Shown here: one piece after another, positions 46,793 through 55,814 of the stretch | Layout: the number at the start of each line of letters is the position of its first letter | Numbering within the stretch: position 1 is the first letter of the stretch | Origin: Oscillatoriales cyanobacterium SM2_2_1 | GTDB taxonomy: Bacteria; Cyanobacteriota; Cyanobacteriia; Pseudanabaenales; Pseudanabaenaceae | DNA length: 58,192 nucleotides | Assembly (NCBI GenBank): GCA_012031145.1 | Contig: JAAUUH010000005.1 | Location: 1 to 58,192 of the forward strand | Direction: 5' to 3' | Notes under the pieces: model-generated | What the model saw: the letters and a program-made list of their open reading frames with translations, nothing else | Databases searched by the model: none | What the model was told of the DNA's origin: nothing | Position numbers and translations under genes: made by a program

Positions 46793-47638
46793 ATGATTCG
46801 TGAAACTCCAGAAGAAGCCCCCTACGAACTCATTATCGAAGCAGGGAGAAGCTCAAAAGAATATTGGCGAGACCTATGGCGGTACCGCGAATTGTTTTAT
46901 TTCCTCTCCTGGCGCGACATCTTGGTACGCTACAAGCAAACCGTCATCGGGATTGGCTGGGCGCTTATCCGTCCTCTCCTCACCATGATTGTTTTTACGA
47001 TTGTCTTTGGTAGCATTGCAAAACTTCCCTCCGAAGGCATTCCTTACCCCATCTGGGTCTTTTCCGGGTTGCTTCCTTGGCAGCTGTTCTCCACCTCCCT
47101 TAGCGAGTGCAGCAATAGCTTAATCAACAATTCCAATCTTCTTTCCAAGGTTTACTTCCCTCGCCTCATTGTCCCTGCTAGCGCTGTTGTCGTCTGCTTC
47201 ATCGACTTTTTGATTGCAATTGCTATCTTTTTAGGGCTCATGATTTTTTACAACTTCATCCCTTCGTGGAAAATCATCTTCCTGCCTCCCCTTACTGCCC
47301 TCACCTGCTTTGCCTCCCTCGGTGCCGGACTGTGGCTTGCCGCCCTCAACGTTAAATATCGAGATTTCCGCTATGTTGTCCCCTTCATTGTCCAACTTGG
47401 GTTATATATCTCCCCCATTGGCTTTAGTTCTAACGTTGTTCCAGAACAATGGCGGCTCTTGTACTCCATTAACCCTATAGTTGGTGTGATCGACGGTTTC
47501 CGCTGGGCCATTACCGGAAGTGAAGCCAATATCTATCTTCCCGGTTTCGCTCTGTCCCTCCTATTCTCTAGCATTGTCACTTATACCGGTCTCCTATACT
47601 TTCGTGCCGTCGAGAAAACCCTCGCCGACTTTATTTAA
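46793..47638 (+). CDS. ABC-2 type polysaccharide export permease (Wzm type)
   Basis: An inner-membrane permease of 281 residues with six membrane segments, for example FLSWRDILVRYKQTVIGIGW at the first one and FFRAVEKTLADFI-like ending at the C terminus. It exports a finished polysaccharide with the ATPase encoded three bases downstream. Codon use is AT-richer than upstream genes. It begins the second glycan cluster 74 bases after comEC. Confidence 0.92.
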   Translation: MIRETPEEAPYELIIEAGRSSKEYWRDLWRYRELFYFLSWRDILVRYKQTVIGIGWALIRPLLTMIVFTIVFGSIAKLPSEGIPYPIWVFSGLLPWQLFSTSLSECSNSLINNSNLLSKVYFPRLIVPASAVVVCFIDFLIAIAIFLGLMIFYNFIPSWKIIFLPPLTALTCFASLGAGLWLAALNVKYRDFRYVVPFIVQLGLYISPIGFSSNVVPEQWRLLYSINPIVGVIDGFRWAITGSEANIYLPGFALSLLFSSIVTYTGLLYFRAVEKTLADFI

Positions 47639-47641
47639 CCT

Positions 47642-48919
47642 ATGTCTCAGCCCATCATCACGGTCGAAAATCTTGGCAAAAGCTACCTAATTAGGCACCA
47701 ACAGCGGGATCGATATCTCTCACTTCGCGACGAGCTGGTAAAAGCTGTCCGCACTTCTTGGTATGGCCTTCGTTATCCCGATAAGCGCCAGAGGCAAACC
47801 ACCCATGAAGAATTCTGGGCACTTAAAAATATCTCATTCGATATTAAAGCGGGAGAGCGAATTGGCGTTGTCGGTCGCAACGGAGCAGGCAAATCCACCC
47901 TCCTCAAGATCCTCAGTCGCATTACTGAACCTTCACTCGGGCGCATTGGCATTCGTGGTCGCGTCGCTAGTCTTCTTGAAGTAGGTACGGGCTTTCATCC
48001 GGAACTTACTGGACGCGAAAATATTTTCCTCAATGGAGCCATCCTTGGAATGGAGAGGAGTGAAATTCTGCGCAAATTCAGCGAAATCGTGGAGTTTTCT
48101 GAAGTGGAAAAATTCCTCGACACTCCAGTCAAACATTACTCTTCAGGCATGTATGTACGTCTCGCCTTCGCTGTTGCTGCCCACCTTGAGCCAGAAATCC
48201 TTATCGTCGATGAAGTTCTCGCTGTTGGCGATGCTTCTTTCCAAAAAAAATGTATCGGCAAAATGAGAGACGTTGCCTCAGGTGAGGGACGCACCATTCT
48301 TTTTGTCAGTCACAATATGACCGCTATTTCTGCCCTTTGCCCCCGATCTATTTATCTCAAAAATGGCCAGATTCTTCTCGACAGCAGAACCGCTGATGTT
48401 GTTACCTACTATCAAACTGAAAACTGCAGCCAAATAAGCAGTCAAGTCGATCTCACCAATGCTAAAAGAACTGGTTCCGGGAAAGTCCAGTTCACCTCAG
48501 TAACCATCAAACCTGTTGATGTGCAGAAAGATGGAGAGCTTACCCTCTACTCTGGTGAAGACATAGAGATTACAGTAAGTTTATTGTCAAAAATAGACAT
48601 AGCAGGCGTCAATATTGCTTTAATCATTTATGATTATAGTGGTTACCGCCTGATTGATGTTAATAACGCACTCAAGGGTTTTTTTATTGAGTTCAAGGAG
48701 TCTAAAAGAAAAGATATTGTCTTCAAATTAATTAGCCCACTTCTTAAGTCAGGCTCATATCTCCTAGGATTGTGGGCTGGGAAGGGAGGAACAGAGACAA
48801 TCGATCAAGTCGAATATGCTTGCAGTTTCACCATCAATAAGCGCCATAACGAAACAGTTCACGTCGAAGAGTTTCCTGGAACATACTGTTGTGAATTCCT
48901 AGTTAAAGAAAGTAGTTAG
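47642..48919 (+). CDS. ABC polysaccharide export ATPase (Wzt type)
   Basis: The ATPase partner of the preceding permease, 425 residues. Walker A is GRNGAGKSTLLKIL, the signature is YSSGMYVRLAFAVA, Walker B is ILIVDEVLAVGDASF, and the switch His is in FVSHNM. From about residue 265 there is a beta-rich C-terminal domain, as in Wzt_C, which recognises the terminal residue of the glycan in O9a-type systems. That suggests that chain length or capping is sensed here too, but this is inference. Confidence 0.92.
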   Translation: MSQPIITVENLGKSYLIRHQQRDRYLSLRDELVKAVRTSWYGLRYPDKRQRQTTHEEFWALKNISFDIKAGERIGVVGRNGAGKSTLLKILSRITEPSLGRIGIRGRVASLLEVGTGFHPELTGRENIFLNGAILGMERSEILRKFSEIVEFSEVEKFLDTPVKHYSSGMYVRLAFAVAAHLEPEILIVDEVLAVGDASFQKKCIGKMRDVASGEGRTILFVSHNMTAISALCPRSIYLKNGQILLDSRTADVVTYYQTENCSQISSQVDLTNAKRTGSGKVQFTSVTIKPVDVQKDGELTLYSGEDIEITVSLLSKIDIAGVNIALIIYDYSGYRLIDVNNALKGFFIEFKESKRKDIVFKLISPLLKSGSYLLGLWAGKGGTETIDQVEYACSFTINKRHNETVHVEEFPGTYCCEFLVKESS

Positions 48920-48964
48920 GTCAATCAGTTTCAATTAATTTAGTTTCTTCGGTACACAATTTTA

Positions 48965-49741
48965 GTGAACGACAATATGAATGCAATCAAAAGAGAAATC
49001 AAAAAAATCTTCAATGTCTTGGGGTATGATTTGGTCAAAAGAAATCCTCCAGTAGCTTCACGTCATCAATTCCCCCACGACTTCGAGCCAAGTTACTCAA
49101 AGATCATTTCCCATGTGAGCGATAAAACCATGACAAGTCCAGAGCGACTTTACGGACTACTTATGGCCACTAAGTACGTTTCTCAGAGCAAGCTTGACGG
49201 AGCAATTGTCGAATGTGGCACTTGGAAGGGCGGTAGTATGATGGCAACCGCCTTAATGTTGAGGCAGTTAGGGGATGTGAAGCGAGATATATACCTGTTT
49301 GACACCTATGAAGGAATGTCTCCACCCACGGAAAAAGATAGGTCATTTCTGGATGTCAGTGCTGAGGACTATATTGCTGACGATATGGAAGTATACATCG
49401 CACCTATTGAAGAAGTAAGAAGTAATTTGGAGTCAACTAATTACCCAAAGGAAAAGCTGCACTTTATTAAAGGTAAGGTCGAAGACACAATTCCCGAACA
49501 TGCTCCAGAGAAGATAGCCCTACTCAGACTAGATACAGATTGGTACGAGTCAACGAAACATGAGCTCGAACATTTATTTTGCCGCCTAGTTTATGGTGGA
49601 GTGCTTATTATTGATGATTATGGATTTTGGAAAGGTTGCAAACAGGCAACCGATGAGTTTTTTAACAAGAGAAACATTCAAATACTTCTGAATCGTATTG
49701 ATGAAACTGGCAGATTGGGCATTAAAGTTAATCCATGTTAA
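48965..49741 (+). CDS. TylF/MycF-family O-methyltransferase
   Basis: A macrocin-O-methyltransferase-like enzyme of 258 residues, with CGTWKGGSMMATALML (SAM loop), IYLFDTYEGMSPPT, LLRLDTDWYESTKHELEHL (metal-binding Asp residues) and IIDDYGFWKGCK. Members methylate sugar hydroxyls. The GTG at 48965 and the ATG at 48977 are both possible starts. AT-rich and without HIP1, like its neighbours. Confidence 0.88.
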   Translation: MNDNMNAIKREIKKIFNVLGYDLVKRNPPVASRHQFPHDFEPSYSKIISHVSDKTMTSPERLYGLLMATKYVSQSKLDGAIVECGTWKGGSMMATALMLRQLGDVKRDIYLFDTYEGMSPPTEKDRSFLDVSAEDYIADDMEVYIAPIEEVRSNLESTNYPKEKLHFIKGKVEDTIPEHAPEKIALLRLDTDWYESTKHELEHLFCRLVYGGVLIIDDYGFWKGCKQATDEFFNKRNIQILLNRIDETGRLGIKVNPC

Positions 49742-49826
49742 CTCGTGAAGATGCTCAAAATACAGAGCCAGACTAATCCGGATTAAGTGGCATATTATGA
49801 TTAACTTGAAGTAGTTGGGACGTAAC

Positions 49827-50684
49827 ATGAAATTGCTAAATCTAGGGTGTGGAAGTCGATATCGTAGAGACTGGACTAATGTTGACTTTCAATCATATTC
49901 TAGTCATGTTCTCTCTTGGAATTTAAAGAATGGAATTCCTTTTGATGACGGCATTTTTGACCTAGTATATCATTCCCATGTTTTAGAGCACTTCCAAAAG
50001 AGTGAGGCAAAACCATTTTTATCTGAATGTTGCCGTGTGTTAAAACCCAATGGGGTCTTACGGGTTGTGGTTCCTGATTTGGAGGAAATTGTTTCCTCAT
50101 ATCTAAGCGTATTGAGTAAACTAAGAAATGGCGAGGAAAGTTTAGAGCCTTGTTACGATTGGCTGATGTTAGAAATGTTTGATCAAACTACAAGAAATAG
50201 CTCAGGAGGTGAAATGCTTCGCCATCTTTTGCAGGAATCAATTCCTAACATCCAATACGTTTTGGAGCGGGGCGGAAAGGAGATGATAGATATTGTCAAT
50301 AGCAAGAAGAGTTATTTTCATGACTCTTTAAAGGAAATGGAACACTTCAACTTGGTATCCTTGCTCAGAAAAATTCGTTTTGTCGTCAAAAATCCAAAGG
50401 AAATTAAGAGGTTTTTGATCAAGTTAATTCTTGGGCAAGAGTATGAGGCGTGGGAGATCGGAAAATTTCGATTAAGTGGTGAAGTTCATCAATGGATGTA
50501 TGATGAATTTTCACTTGGTCGGTTGCTCTCACAGTCAGGATTCGATCAGATTAAAAGAGTTTCACCTTTCGATAGTTCATTAAGTGAATGGCAGAACTAT
50601 AATCTGGATATCGAGTGTGACGAGAAAGGTGAGATTGCTGTTTACAAACCCAACTCATTAATCATGGAAGGTTTAAAATCGTGA
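49827..50684 (+). CDS. SAM-dependent methyltransferase
   Basis: A class I methyltransferase of 285 residues from ATG 49827 (MKLLNLGCGSRYRRDWTNVD). After NLGCG come PFDDGIFDLVYHSHVLEHF and ECCRVLKPNGVLRVVVPDLE, the usual Methyltransf_11 elements. The C-terminal 130 residues are specific to this group. The target is unknown; in this cluster a glycan or glycolipid is likely. Its end overlaps the next start as GTGA. Confidence 0.82.
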   Translation: MKLLNLGCGSRYRRDWTNVDFQSYSSHVLSWNLKNGIPFDDGIFDLVYHSHVLEHFQKSEAKPFLSECCRVLKPNGVLRVVVPDLEEIVSSYLSVLSKLRNGEESLEPCYDWLMLEMFDQTTRNSSGGEMLRHLLQESIPNIQYVLERGGKEMIDIVNSKKSYFHDSLKEMEHFNLVSLLRKIRFVVKNPKEIKRFLIKLILGQEYEAWEIGKFRLSGEVHQWMYDEFSLGRLLSQSGFDQIKRVSPFDSSLSEWQNYNLDIECDEKGEIAVYKPNSLIMEGLKS

Positions 50685-51595
50685 CTGTTGTAAGCCCACT
50701 GTCTGGAACTGAAAATGTCAAATTACTTAAAATCTTCAGTAGTGAGGAAGTTGCGAAAAGATGGATAAGTGATTTTTCGATAGATATCCTATGCGAACTC
50801 CACAATATCTCTTCGATAGAACACTACCAATGCCGTGATTCCCAACTGGAATTCTTCGTACCACTCAAACTTGAAGCTTCACCATGGCTTTATGAGCAGT
50901 TGCAGAAATTCGATTGGTATTATATGTCAGACAAATGGGAGTATGACCGCGCCTTAGATGACTTGACAGGAATACATAGGATTTGCGAGATAGGCTGCGG
51001 CTCTGGAAGGTTTTTGGATCGTCTTGCTAAGACAGGGCACAGTAATGTGGAAGGGTATGAGACAAACTTAGCGGCCGTTGAGGAATCTCGAAGACTAGGT
51101 TTAACTGTGTTTCCTGAGATTCTTGCATCGGGTAAATGTAACCGCCAAGCCTACGATGCAATTTGTGCTTTTCAGGTTTTAGAGCATGTTGCCGATCCAT
51201 TAGGATTCCTGATGTCACTTTGTCAATACTTAAATGTTGGTGGTAAGTTGATTTTGTCTGTACCCAATGCCGCTTCATTTACTCGATTGATCGACTACAA
51301 TCTACTAGATATGCCTCCCCATCATATGACACGATGGCGCAAAGAGTCATTTATGTTTCTAGAGCAAGTCTTACCTTTAAAGGTAATCAAAACCTTAGTC
51401 GAACCCTTGGCTGTTTACCACGTTGATTATTTCCTCAATGCACATATCTCTCGCTTGCCCAGGGTGAAGTTGGCAAATAAGTTATTAACTAAGGTAATCC
51501 GCAAATGTGGCGGTATGGTTCTAAGGAATTCTGTATTTGCGCGAGCGATGATCAATGGACATACGCTTTATTGTGTTCTTGAGAAGACAGGCTAA
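50681..51595 (+). CDS. Class I SAM-dependent methyltransferase
   Basis: A 304-residue methyltransferase with an N-terminal extension of about 95 residues, then ICEIGCGSGRFLDRLAKTG, YDAICAFQVLEHVADPLGFL and GGKLILSVPNAASF. It starts at GTG 50681, overlapping the previous stop by four bases, and ends one base into the next ATG. The acceptor is unknown; a chain-terminating methyl group on the exported glycan is one possibility. Confidence 0.82.
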   Translation: MTVVSPLSGTENVKLLKIFSSEEVAKRWISDFSIDILCELHNISSIEHYQCRDSQLEFFVPLKLEASPWLYEQLQKFDWYYMSDKWEYDRALDDLTGIHRICEIGCGSGRFLDRLAKTGHSNVEGYETNLAAVEESRRLGLTVFPEILASGKCNRQAYDAICAFQVLEHVADPLGFLMSLCQYLNVGGKLILSVPNAASFTRLIDYNLLDMPPHHMTRWRKESFMFLEQVLPLKVIKTLVEPLAVYHVDYFLNAHISRLPRVKLANKLLTKVIRKCGGMVLRNSVFARAMINGHTLYCVLEKTG

Positions 51596-52518
51596 TGGAA
51601 TACCCTAAGGTCTCGATCATCACACCGTCATTCAATCAAGCCAAGTATCTCGAGGCAACGATTAAGAGTGTCCTGTACCAGGAGTATCCAAACCTCGAAT
51701 ATATCATCATTGATGGTGGTTCAACTGATGGCAGCCAAGAAATCATTAAAAAGTACGAGCATCGCCTCACGTATTGGTGTAGTGAACCTGATGGCGGACA
51801 ACATGATGCCATAAACAAAGGTTTTGCAATGTCTTCACGAGACACTATGGCGTGGCTCAATAGTGATGATCTTTATTTCCTATGGACATTTGAAACTCTC
51901 TCATCGGTGATGCGGGAGTTCTCTAAGGTGAAGTGGGTTAGCTCGTTACTAACATCCTTGATCGACTCCGACAGTTTTTTCCTCGGACTCTGTATAAGGT
52001 CTGACTTTAGATTTGATGCATTTCTTGATTTATCATATTTACCAAAGGTTACCTCTTGTGCAATTTATATTCAACAGGAGTCGACTTTCTGGCGAAGGGA
52101 ATTATGGCTTAAAGTCGGAGAAAAAGTCGATTCAGAGATAAAGTTTGTTGGTGATTTCGAGCTCTGGTGCCGTTTCTTTGAGTTCGCGAAACTGCACGGC
52201 ATAGATTCGCTACTCACATCTTTCTGCAAACATAAAGAACAAAAGACGCAAGACTTTGAACCATATAAACTTGAAGCGATGACTGCGCTGATCAAGCACA
52301 GGGGGAAGAACAAGTGTAATCCATCCGTAGTGTGGAATGGGATCTTTTTATTAAGGTTAGACAAATCACTTGAATATTTTCCATTCATTAGAAAGAAACT
52401 AGGTTGTTCAAGAAGAAAAATATACAGAGCATCTGGATCGGAAAAGTCAACGGGTTGGAAGGAATACAGTTATAACTTCTTCCCTTACACTATCTTAAAT
52501 GGTAAGATTTACCTATGA
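51595..52518 (+). CDS. Glycosyltransferase family 2
   Basis: A GT-A glycosyltransferase of 307 residues (WcaA-like). Motifs: VSIITPSFNQAKYLEATIKS, IIIDGGSTDGSQEIIKKYEH, the donor-binding DGGQHDAINKGF and the DXD-like NSDD in AWLNSDDLYFL. It begins at ATG 51595, one base into the previous stop, and its TGA overlaps the ATG of the next gene (ATGA), consistent with one operon. Codon use is AT-rich. Confidence 0.88.
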   Translation: MEYPKVSIITPSFNQAKYLEATIKSVLYQEYPNLEYIIIDGGSTDGSQEIIKKYEHRLTYWCSEPDGGQHDAINKGFAMSSRDTMAWLNSDDLYFLWTFETLSSVMREFSKVKWVSSLLTSLIDSDSFFLGLCIRSDFRFDAFLDLSYLPKVTSCAIYIQQESTFWRRELWLKVGEKVDSEIKFVGDFELWCRFFEFAKLHGIDSLLTSFCKHKEQKTQDFEPYKLEAMTALIKHRGKNKCNPSVVWNGIFLLRLDKSLEYFPFIRKKLGCSRRKIYRASGSEKSTGWKEYSYNFFPYTILNGKIYL

Positions 52519-52694
52519 ATATAACGCACGTAAGCTACAGCGACCTTGAACATGCTGCCGGAGGATCAATTGCCGCTTATCGTCTGCACTACAGCTTAAA
52601 GAAGGCAGGAATCTGTTCATTTATTTTATCTGCAGTAAAACTACAGATTCTTCTGATACACAGACAATTACCAGAAATTATTGGATGGAACTAG
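52515..52694 (+). pseudogene. N-terminal piece of a GT4 glycosyltransferase (frameshifted)
   Basis: This frame starts MNITHVSYSDLEHAAGGSIA, a normal GT4 N terminus with the acceptor-side glycine loop, and overlaps the previous gene's stop. After KKAGICSF it loses sense and stops at 52692-52694. The next frame holds YFICSKTTDSSDTQTITRN and the rest of the enzyme. One T missing from a run at 52620-52627 would restore a single gene of about 406 residues. Confidence 0.72.
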
Positions 52695-53737
52695 GAATCA
52701 AGTTCTTAACTTCGCGTTTAGGACTGAATGATATTCATTGCATTAGTACCTTTTCCATTCCCAAATTAAAGATGGTACAGCATGCTGATGTGCTTAATTT
52801 TCATATTCTTCACAGCAACTACTTTAGCTACTTAGCGCTGCCGAAACTACTGCGCGGCAAAGCAGGCGTATTTACACTCCATGATATGTGGAATTTCACA
52901 GGACATTGCGCTTACAGCTACGACTGCAAGCGATGGGAAACTGGCTGTGGAAAATGCCCTTACCTATCCATTCAACCGCAGGTAAAAAGGGACTCAACAG
53001 CCTTAGAGTGGCGACTAAAGCAAAGGATTTATGGTCAGATTGAACGGGGAGCAGTGGTATGCCCAAGTCAATGGCTTTCTGGCTTAGCACAGCGTAGTAT
53101 TCTTAATCGCTTTCCAATTTACACTGTTCCTTATGGATTAGACTTGGATGCCTACCGTCCACTAGATCGGGATACTTCTCGACGATTACTAGGGATTGAT
53201 CAGAATAAGTTTGTGTTGCTATGTGGGGCTGCGAATCTTAAGGATACTCGAAAGGGTGGTGACTTACTGATGCAGGCATTGCAGATGCTGCCTTTAAGTT
53301 TGAAGTCTGAGATTTCCTTGCTTATCCTTGGCTCAGGCGGAGGTATCTTTAAGGAACTTGAAATGATTGAAGCAATGCCCCTAGGTTATGTCAGCAGCGA
53401 CCGCTTAAAGTCGGCAATTTTTTCAGCGGCAGATTTATTTCTGTTTCCCACACGAGCTGATAACTTACCCCTAATCTTGCAAGAGAGTATGGCCTGTGGC
53501 ACACCCATGGTGTCTTTTGACATCGGTGGAGTGCCGGATTTGGTTCGTCATGGCATCACAGGTTATCTGGCAAAGGCCGAAGATGCACAAGATTTTGCCG
53601 CTAAAATAGTGCAGTTACTTGAAGATCCTGAATTGAGACAGCAGATGGCAAAAAATTGTCGCGCGATCGCGGAAGCAGAGTATCCGCTAGAGTTACAGGC
53701 TAAGCGCTATATCGAGATCTATAAAAGCCTTAGATGA
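52685..53737 (+). CDS. Glycosyltransferase family 4, main part (frameshifted)
   Basis: The main part of a GT-B glycosyltransferase of the WbaZ/WcaC-like group. It shows FTLHDMWNFTGHCAYSYDC with Cys residues (CKRWETGCGKCPYL) typical of this subgroup, the donor-domain VLLCGAANLKDTRKGGDLLM, and the EX7E element LPLILQESMACGTPMVSFDIGGVPDL. The ATG at 52685 is internal; the true start is at 52515, across a one-base gap. It ends three bases before the next start. Confidence 0.82.
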   Translation: MELGIKFLTSRLGLNDIHCISTFSIPKLKMVQHADVLNFHILHSNYFSYLALPKLLRGKAGVFTLHDMWNFTGHCAYSYDCKRWETGCGKCPYLSIQPQVKRDSTALEWRLKQRIYGQIERGAVVCPSQWLSGLAQRSILNRFPIYTVPYGLDLDAYRPLDRDTSRRLLGIDQNKFVLLCGAANLKDTRKGGDLLMQALQMLPLSLKSEISLLILGSGGGIFKELEMIEAMPLGYVSSDRLKSAIFSAADLFLFPTRADNLPLILQESMACGTPMVSFDIGGVPDLVRHGITGYLAKAEDAQDFAAKIVQLLEDPELRQQMAKNCRAIAEAEYPLELQAKRYIEIYKSLR

Positions 53738-53740
53738 TAT

Positions 53741-54871
53741 ATGCGAATTCTGTTCATTGCACCATTCTCACCAGCAAATACCTCTGCAGGTAAATTAATT
53801 TTATATCGTCACTTTCATCGAGCACCACAGTGTGTAATAGGAGTCATCAGCGGAGATTCAGAAAATCATAAATTCCATGCTGTCATTAGACCCCATAGAC
53901 TATTGGAGAGGCTGACACGAACAAGATTAGCTCCCTATATTAATGGAATAGTCCACTGTGTTGATGCCTTCTACGATCGACGCTCTGTTGCCCGCGTTAT
54001 GAATGGAACATCTTGGGATTTGGTTTTAACGATTGCCGAGGGTTGGCAGTGGCATGTTGCCCTTAAAGTTTCTAAAAGGCTTAATCTGCCTTTAGTAACG
54101 ATTTTCCATGATTGGTGGCCTGAGGTTGTTGAACTTCCAAGCTTTGCTCAAAGATTATTTGAAAAAAGAATTCATGATTTGGCAGCTGCTAGCAAACTAA
54201 TCTTCTGCGTGAGCGAGGGTATGAAAGCGCGACTAGGAAATAAAGCAAAATCAGTTGTCCTGTACCCAATACCCAACCAGTTATCAGTCCCTAAGAAACC
54301 AATTCGATTTCAAAGTAAGCATTTCACTCTAGCTTATGCTGGAATGCTTAATAGTATTTTCGCTACTTCATTACATTCTCTAAGTAAATTTATAGCTGGA
54401 GAATCTTCCTTAGAACTCCGCTTATTCGGAGGACAACCGGAGTGGGAAACGCCTTTTTATCGTGGGTTTGTAACGCGATCGCAACTTGAGGATGAACTTA
54501 GCCAAGCGGATGCGCTACTTGTGGTGGTGTCCTTTGATTTAAGGCGGCGTGTATGGGCAGAAACAAGCTTTCCATCCAAATTGGTGGAATACTGCTGTTT
54601 TGGGCGACCCATCATCCTTTGGACACCGGAATACAGCGCCGCGGCCGTTTGGGCCAAGACGCACGGAGCGGCAATGGTGGTAAGCCAGGCAGAGCCGGAG
54701 GCAGTTTTGGAGGCGATCGCCCGACTTAAGGGTGATCCCCAGCAGCAGCAAGAATTCGGACAAAAAGCTCGACACATGGCAGAAACATTGTTCCACCCGG
54801 ATCGCATTCAGGAGCAATTTGTGCAAGGATTAGAGCGCGTTGTAGGGGAATGGCGAGGGCAGCATGGCTAG
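53741..54871 (+). CDS. Glycosyltransferase (GT4-like)
   Basis: A 376-residue GT-B type glycosyltransferase. The N terminus MRILFIAPFSPANTSAGKLI and the C-terminal FPSKLVEYCCFGRPIILWTP, with the donor-binding Glu, fit family 4. The acceptor half includes VTIFHDWWPEVVELP. HIP1 sites reappear in this gene. Its 3' end overlaps the next start by eight bases. Donor and acceptor sugars are unknown. Confidence 0.8.
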   Translation: MRILFIAPFSPANTSAGKLILYRHFHRAPQCVIGVISGDSENHKFHAVIRPHRLLERLTRTRLAPYINGIVHCVDAFYDRRSVARVMNGTSWDLVLTIAEGWQWHVALKVSKRLNLPLVTIFHDWWPEVVELPSFAQRLFEKRIHDLAAASKLIFCVSEGMKARLGNKAKSVVLYPIPNQLSVPKKPIRFQSKHFTLAYAGMLNSIFATSLHSLSKFIAGESSLELRLFGGQPEWETPFYRGFVTRSQLEDELSQADALLVVVSFDLRRRVWAETSFPSKLVEYCCFGRPIILWTPEYSAAAVWAKTHGAAMVVSQAEPEAVLEAIARLKGDPQQQQEFGQKARHMAETLFHPDRIQEQFVQGLERVVGEWRGQHG

Positions 54872-55814
54872 GGCATTGTTACCAAAGGTCTTTAATCAAG
54901 AGGTTGATCGGGCATTACTTGGACTTTTTAACTTCTTGCCAGTGCGCCTAGCTAAACGAATTTTGTGGTTGCTACATCAAAATCCCCAATTAGGTGATCG
55001 CTGGGGCTATGTTATTCGTCAGTTTCACTACTATGAGCCATTTCCAGAACCAGAGTTGTTAAGATCTGAAGTGATTTTGCAACGCCGAGAATCCCGTGCT
55101 GTTTCGTGGGATTTACCGGCACAAAAAGAACTCTTATCAGTTCTGACGAGTTACGGCAATGAGGTGGAGTTAATCAGCCAACAAAAACAGTTTGATTTTC
55201 ATAATGATTTATATTATGAGCTTGATGCGGCAATTTATTACGCTTTAATTCGTCATCTGCAACCCAAAAAAATCATTGAAATCGGCTCGGGTTTTTCTTC
55301 CCAGATGGCGGTGCTTGCCATTGCCCAAAATCAGCAAGGCGAGATCGCCTGCATTGAACCCTACCCCCAGACTTGGCTGACAGAGCTAGGGAATCGGATT
55401 ACTTTGCGATCGCAGAAATTATCTGAAGTACCCCCGGAAATCTTCCAGCAATTGCAGCAAAACGACATCCTGTTCATTGACTCAACCCACACTGTGCGAT
55501 TTCAAAGTGATGTATGCAAGGAGCTGCTAGAAATCATGCCTTTGCTCAATCCTGGGGTGTGGATCCACTGGCATGATGTGTTCTTTCCCTACGACTACCC
55601 TACGCGCTGGTTGATAGAGGAGCGGCGCAATTGGAGTGAGCAGTATATGTTGGAGGCATTCTTGGCATTCAATAACCATTTTGCAGTCAGGTTAGCCAAT
55701 CATTGGAGTTCCCTAGAATTCCCAGAACTATGTGCTGCCCTGTGGCCGGGGGTGCGTCAATGGCAAGGAAAAACTCACCAATGTGGCGGATTTTTGTGTC
55801 AGAAGATTGCGTAA
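54864..55814 (+). CDS. Class I SAM-dependent methyltransferase
   Basis: A 316-residue methyltransferase whose SAM fold spans about residues 130-245: KIIEIGSGFSSQMAVLAIAQ, EIACIEPYPQTWL, and NDILFIDSTHTV followed by WIHWHDVFFPYDYP. These features place it with Methyltransf_24-like enzymes. The N-terminal 90 residues are helical and may position the acceptor. It ends one base into the ATG of the next gene. Confidence 0.8.
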   Translation: MARALLPKVFNQEVDRALLGLFNFLPVRLAKRILWLLHQNPQLGDRWGYVIRQFHYYEPFPEPELLRSEVILQRRESRAVSWDLPAQKELLSVLTSYGNEVELISQQKQFDFHNDLYYELDAAIYYALIRHLQPKKIIEIGSGFSSQMAVLAIAQNQQGEIACIEPYPQTWLTELGNRITLRSQKLSEVPPEIFQQLQQNDILFIDSTHTVRFQSDVCKELLEIMPLLNPGVWIHWHDVFFPYDYPTRWLIEERRNWSEQYMLEAFLAFNNHFAVRLANHWSSLEFPELCAALWPGVRQWQGKTHQCGGFLCQKIA

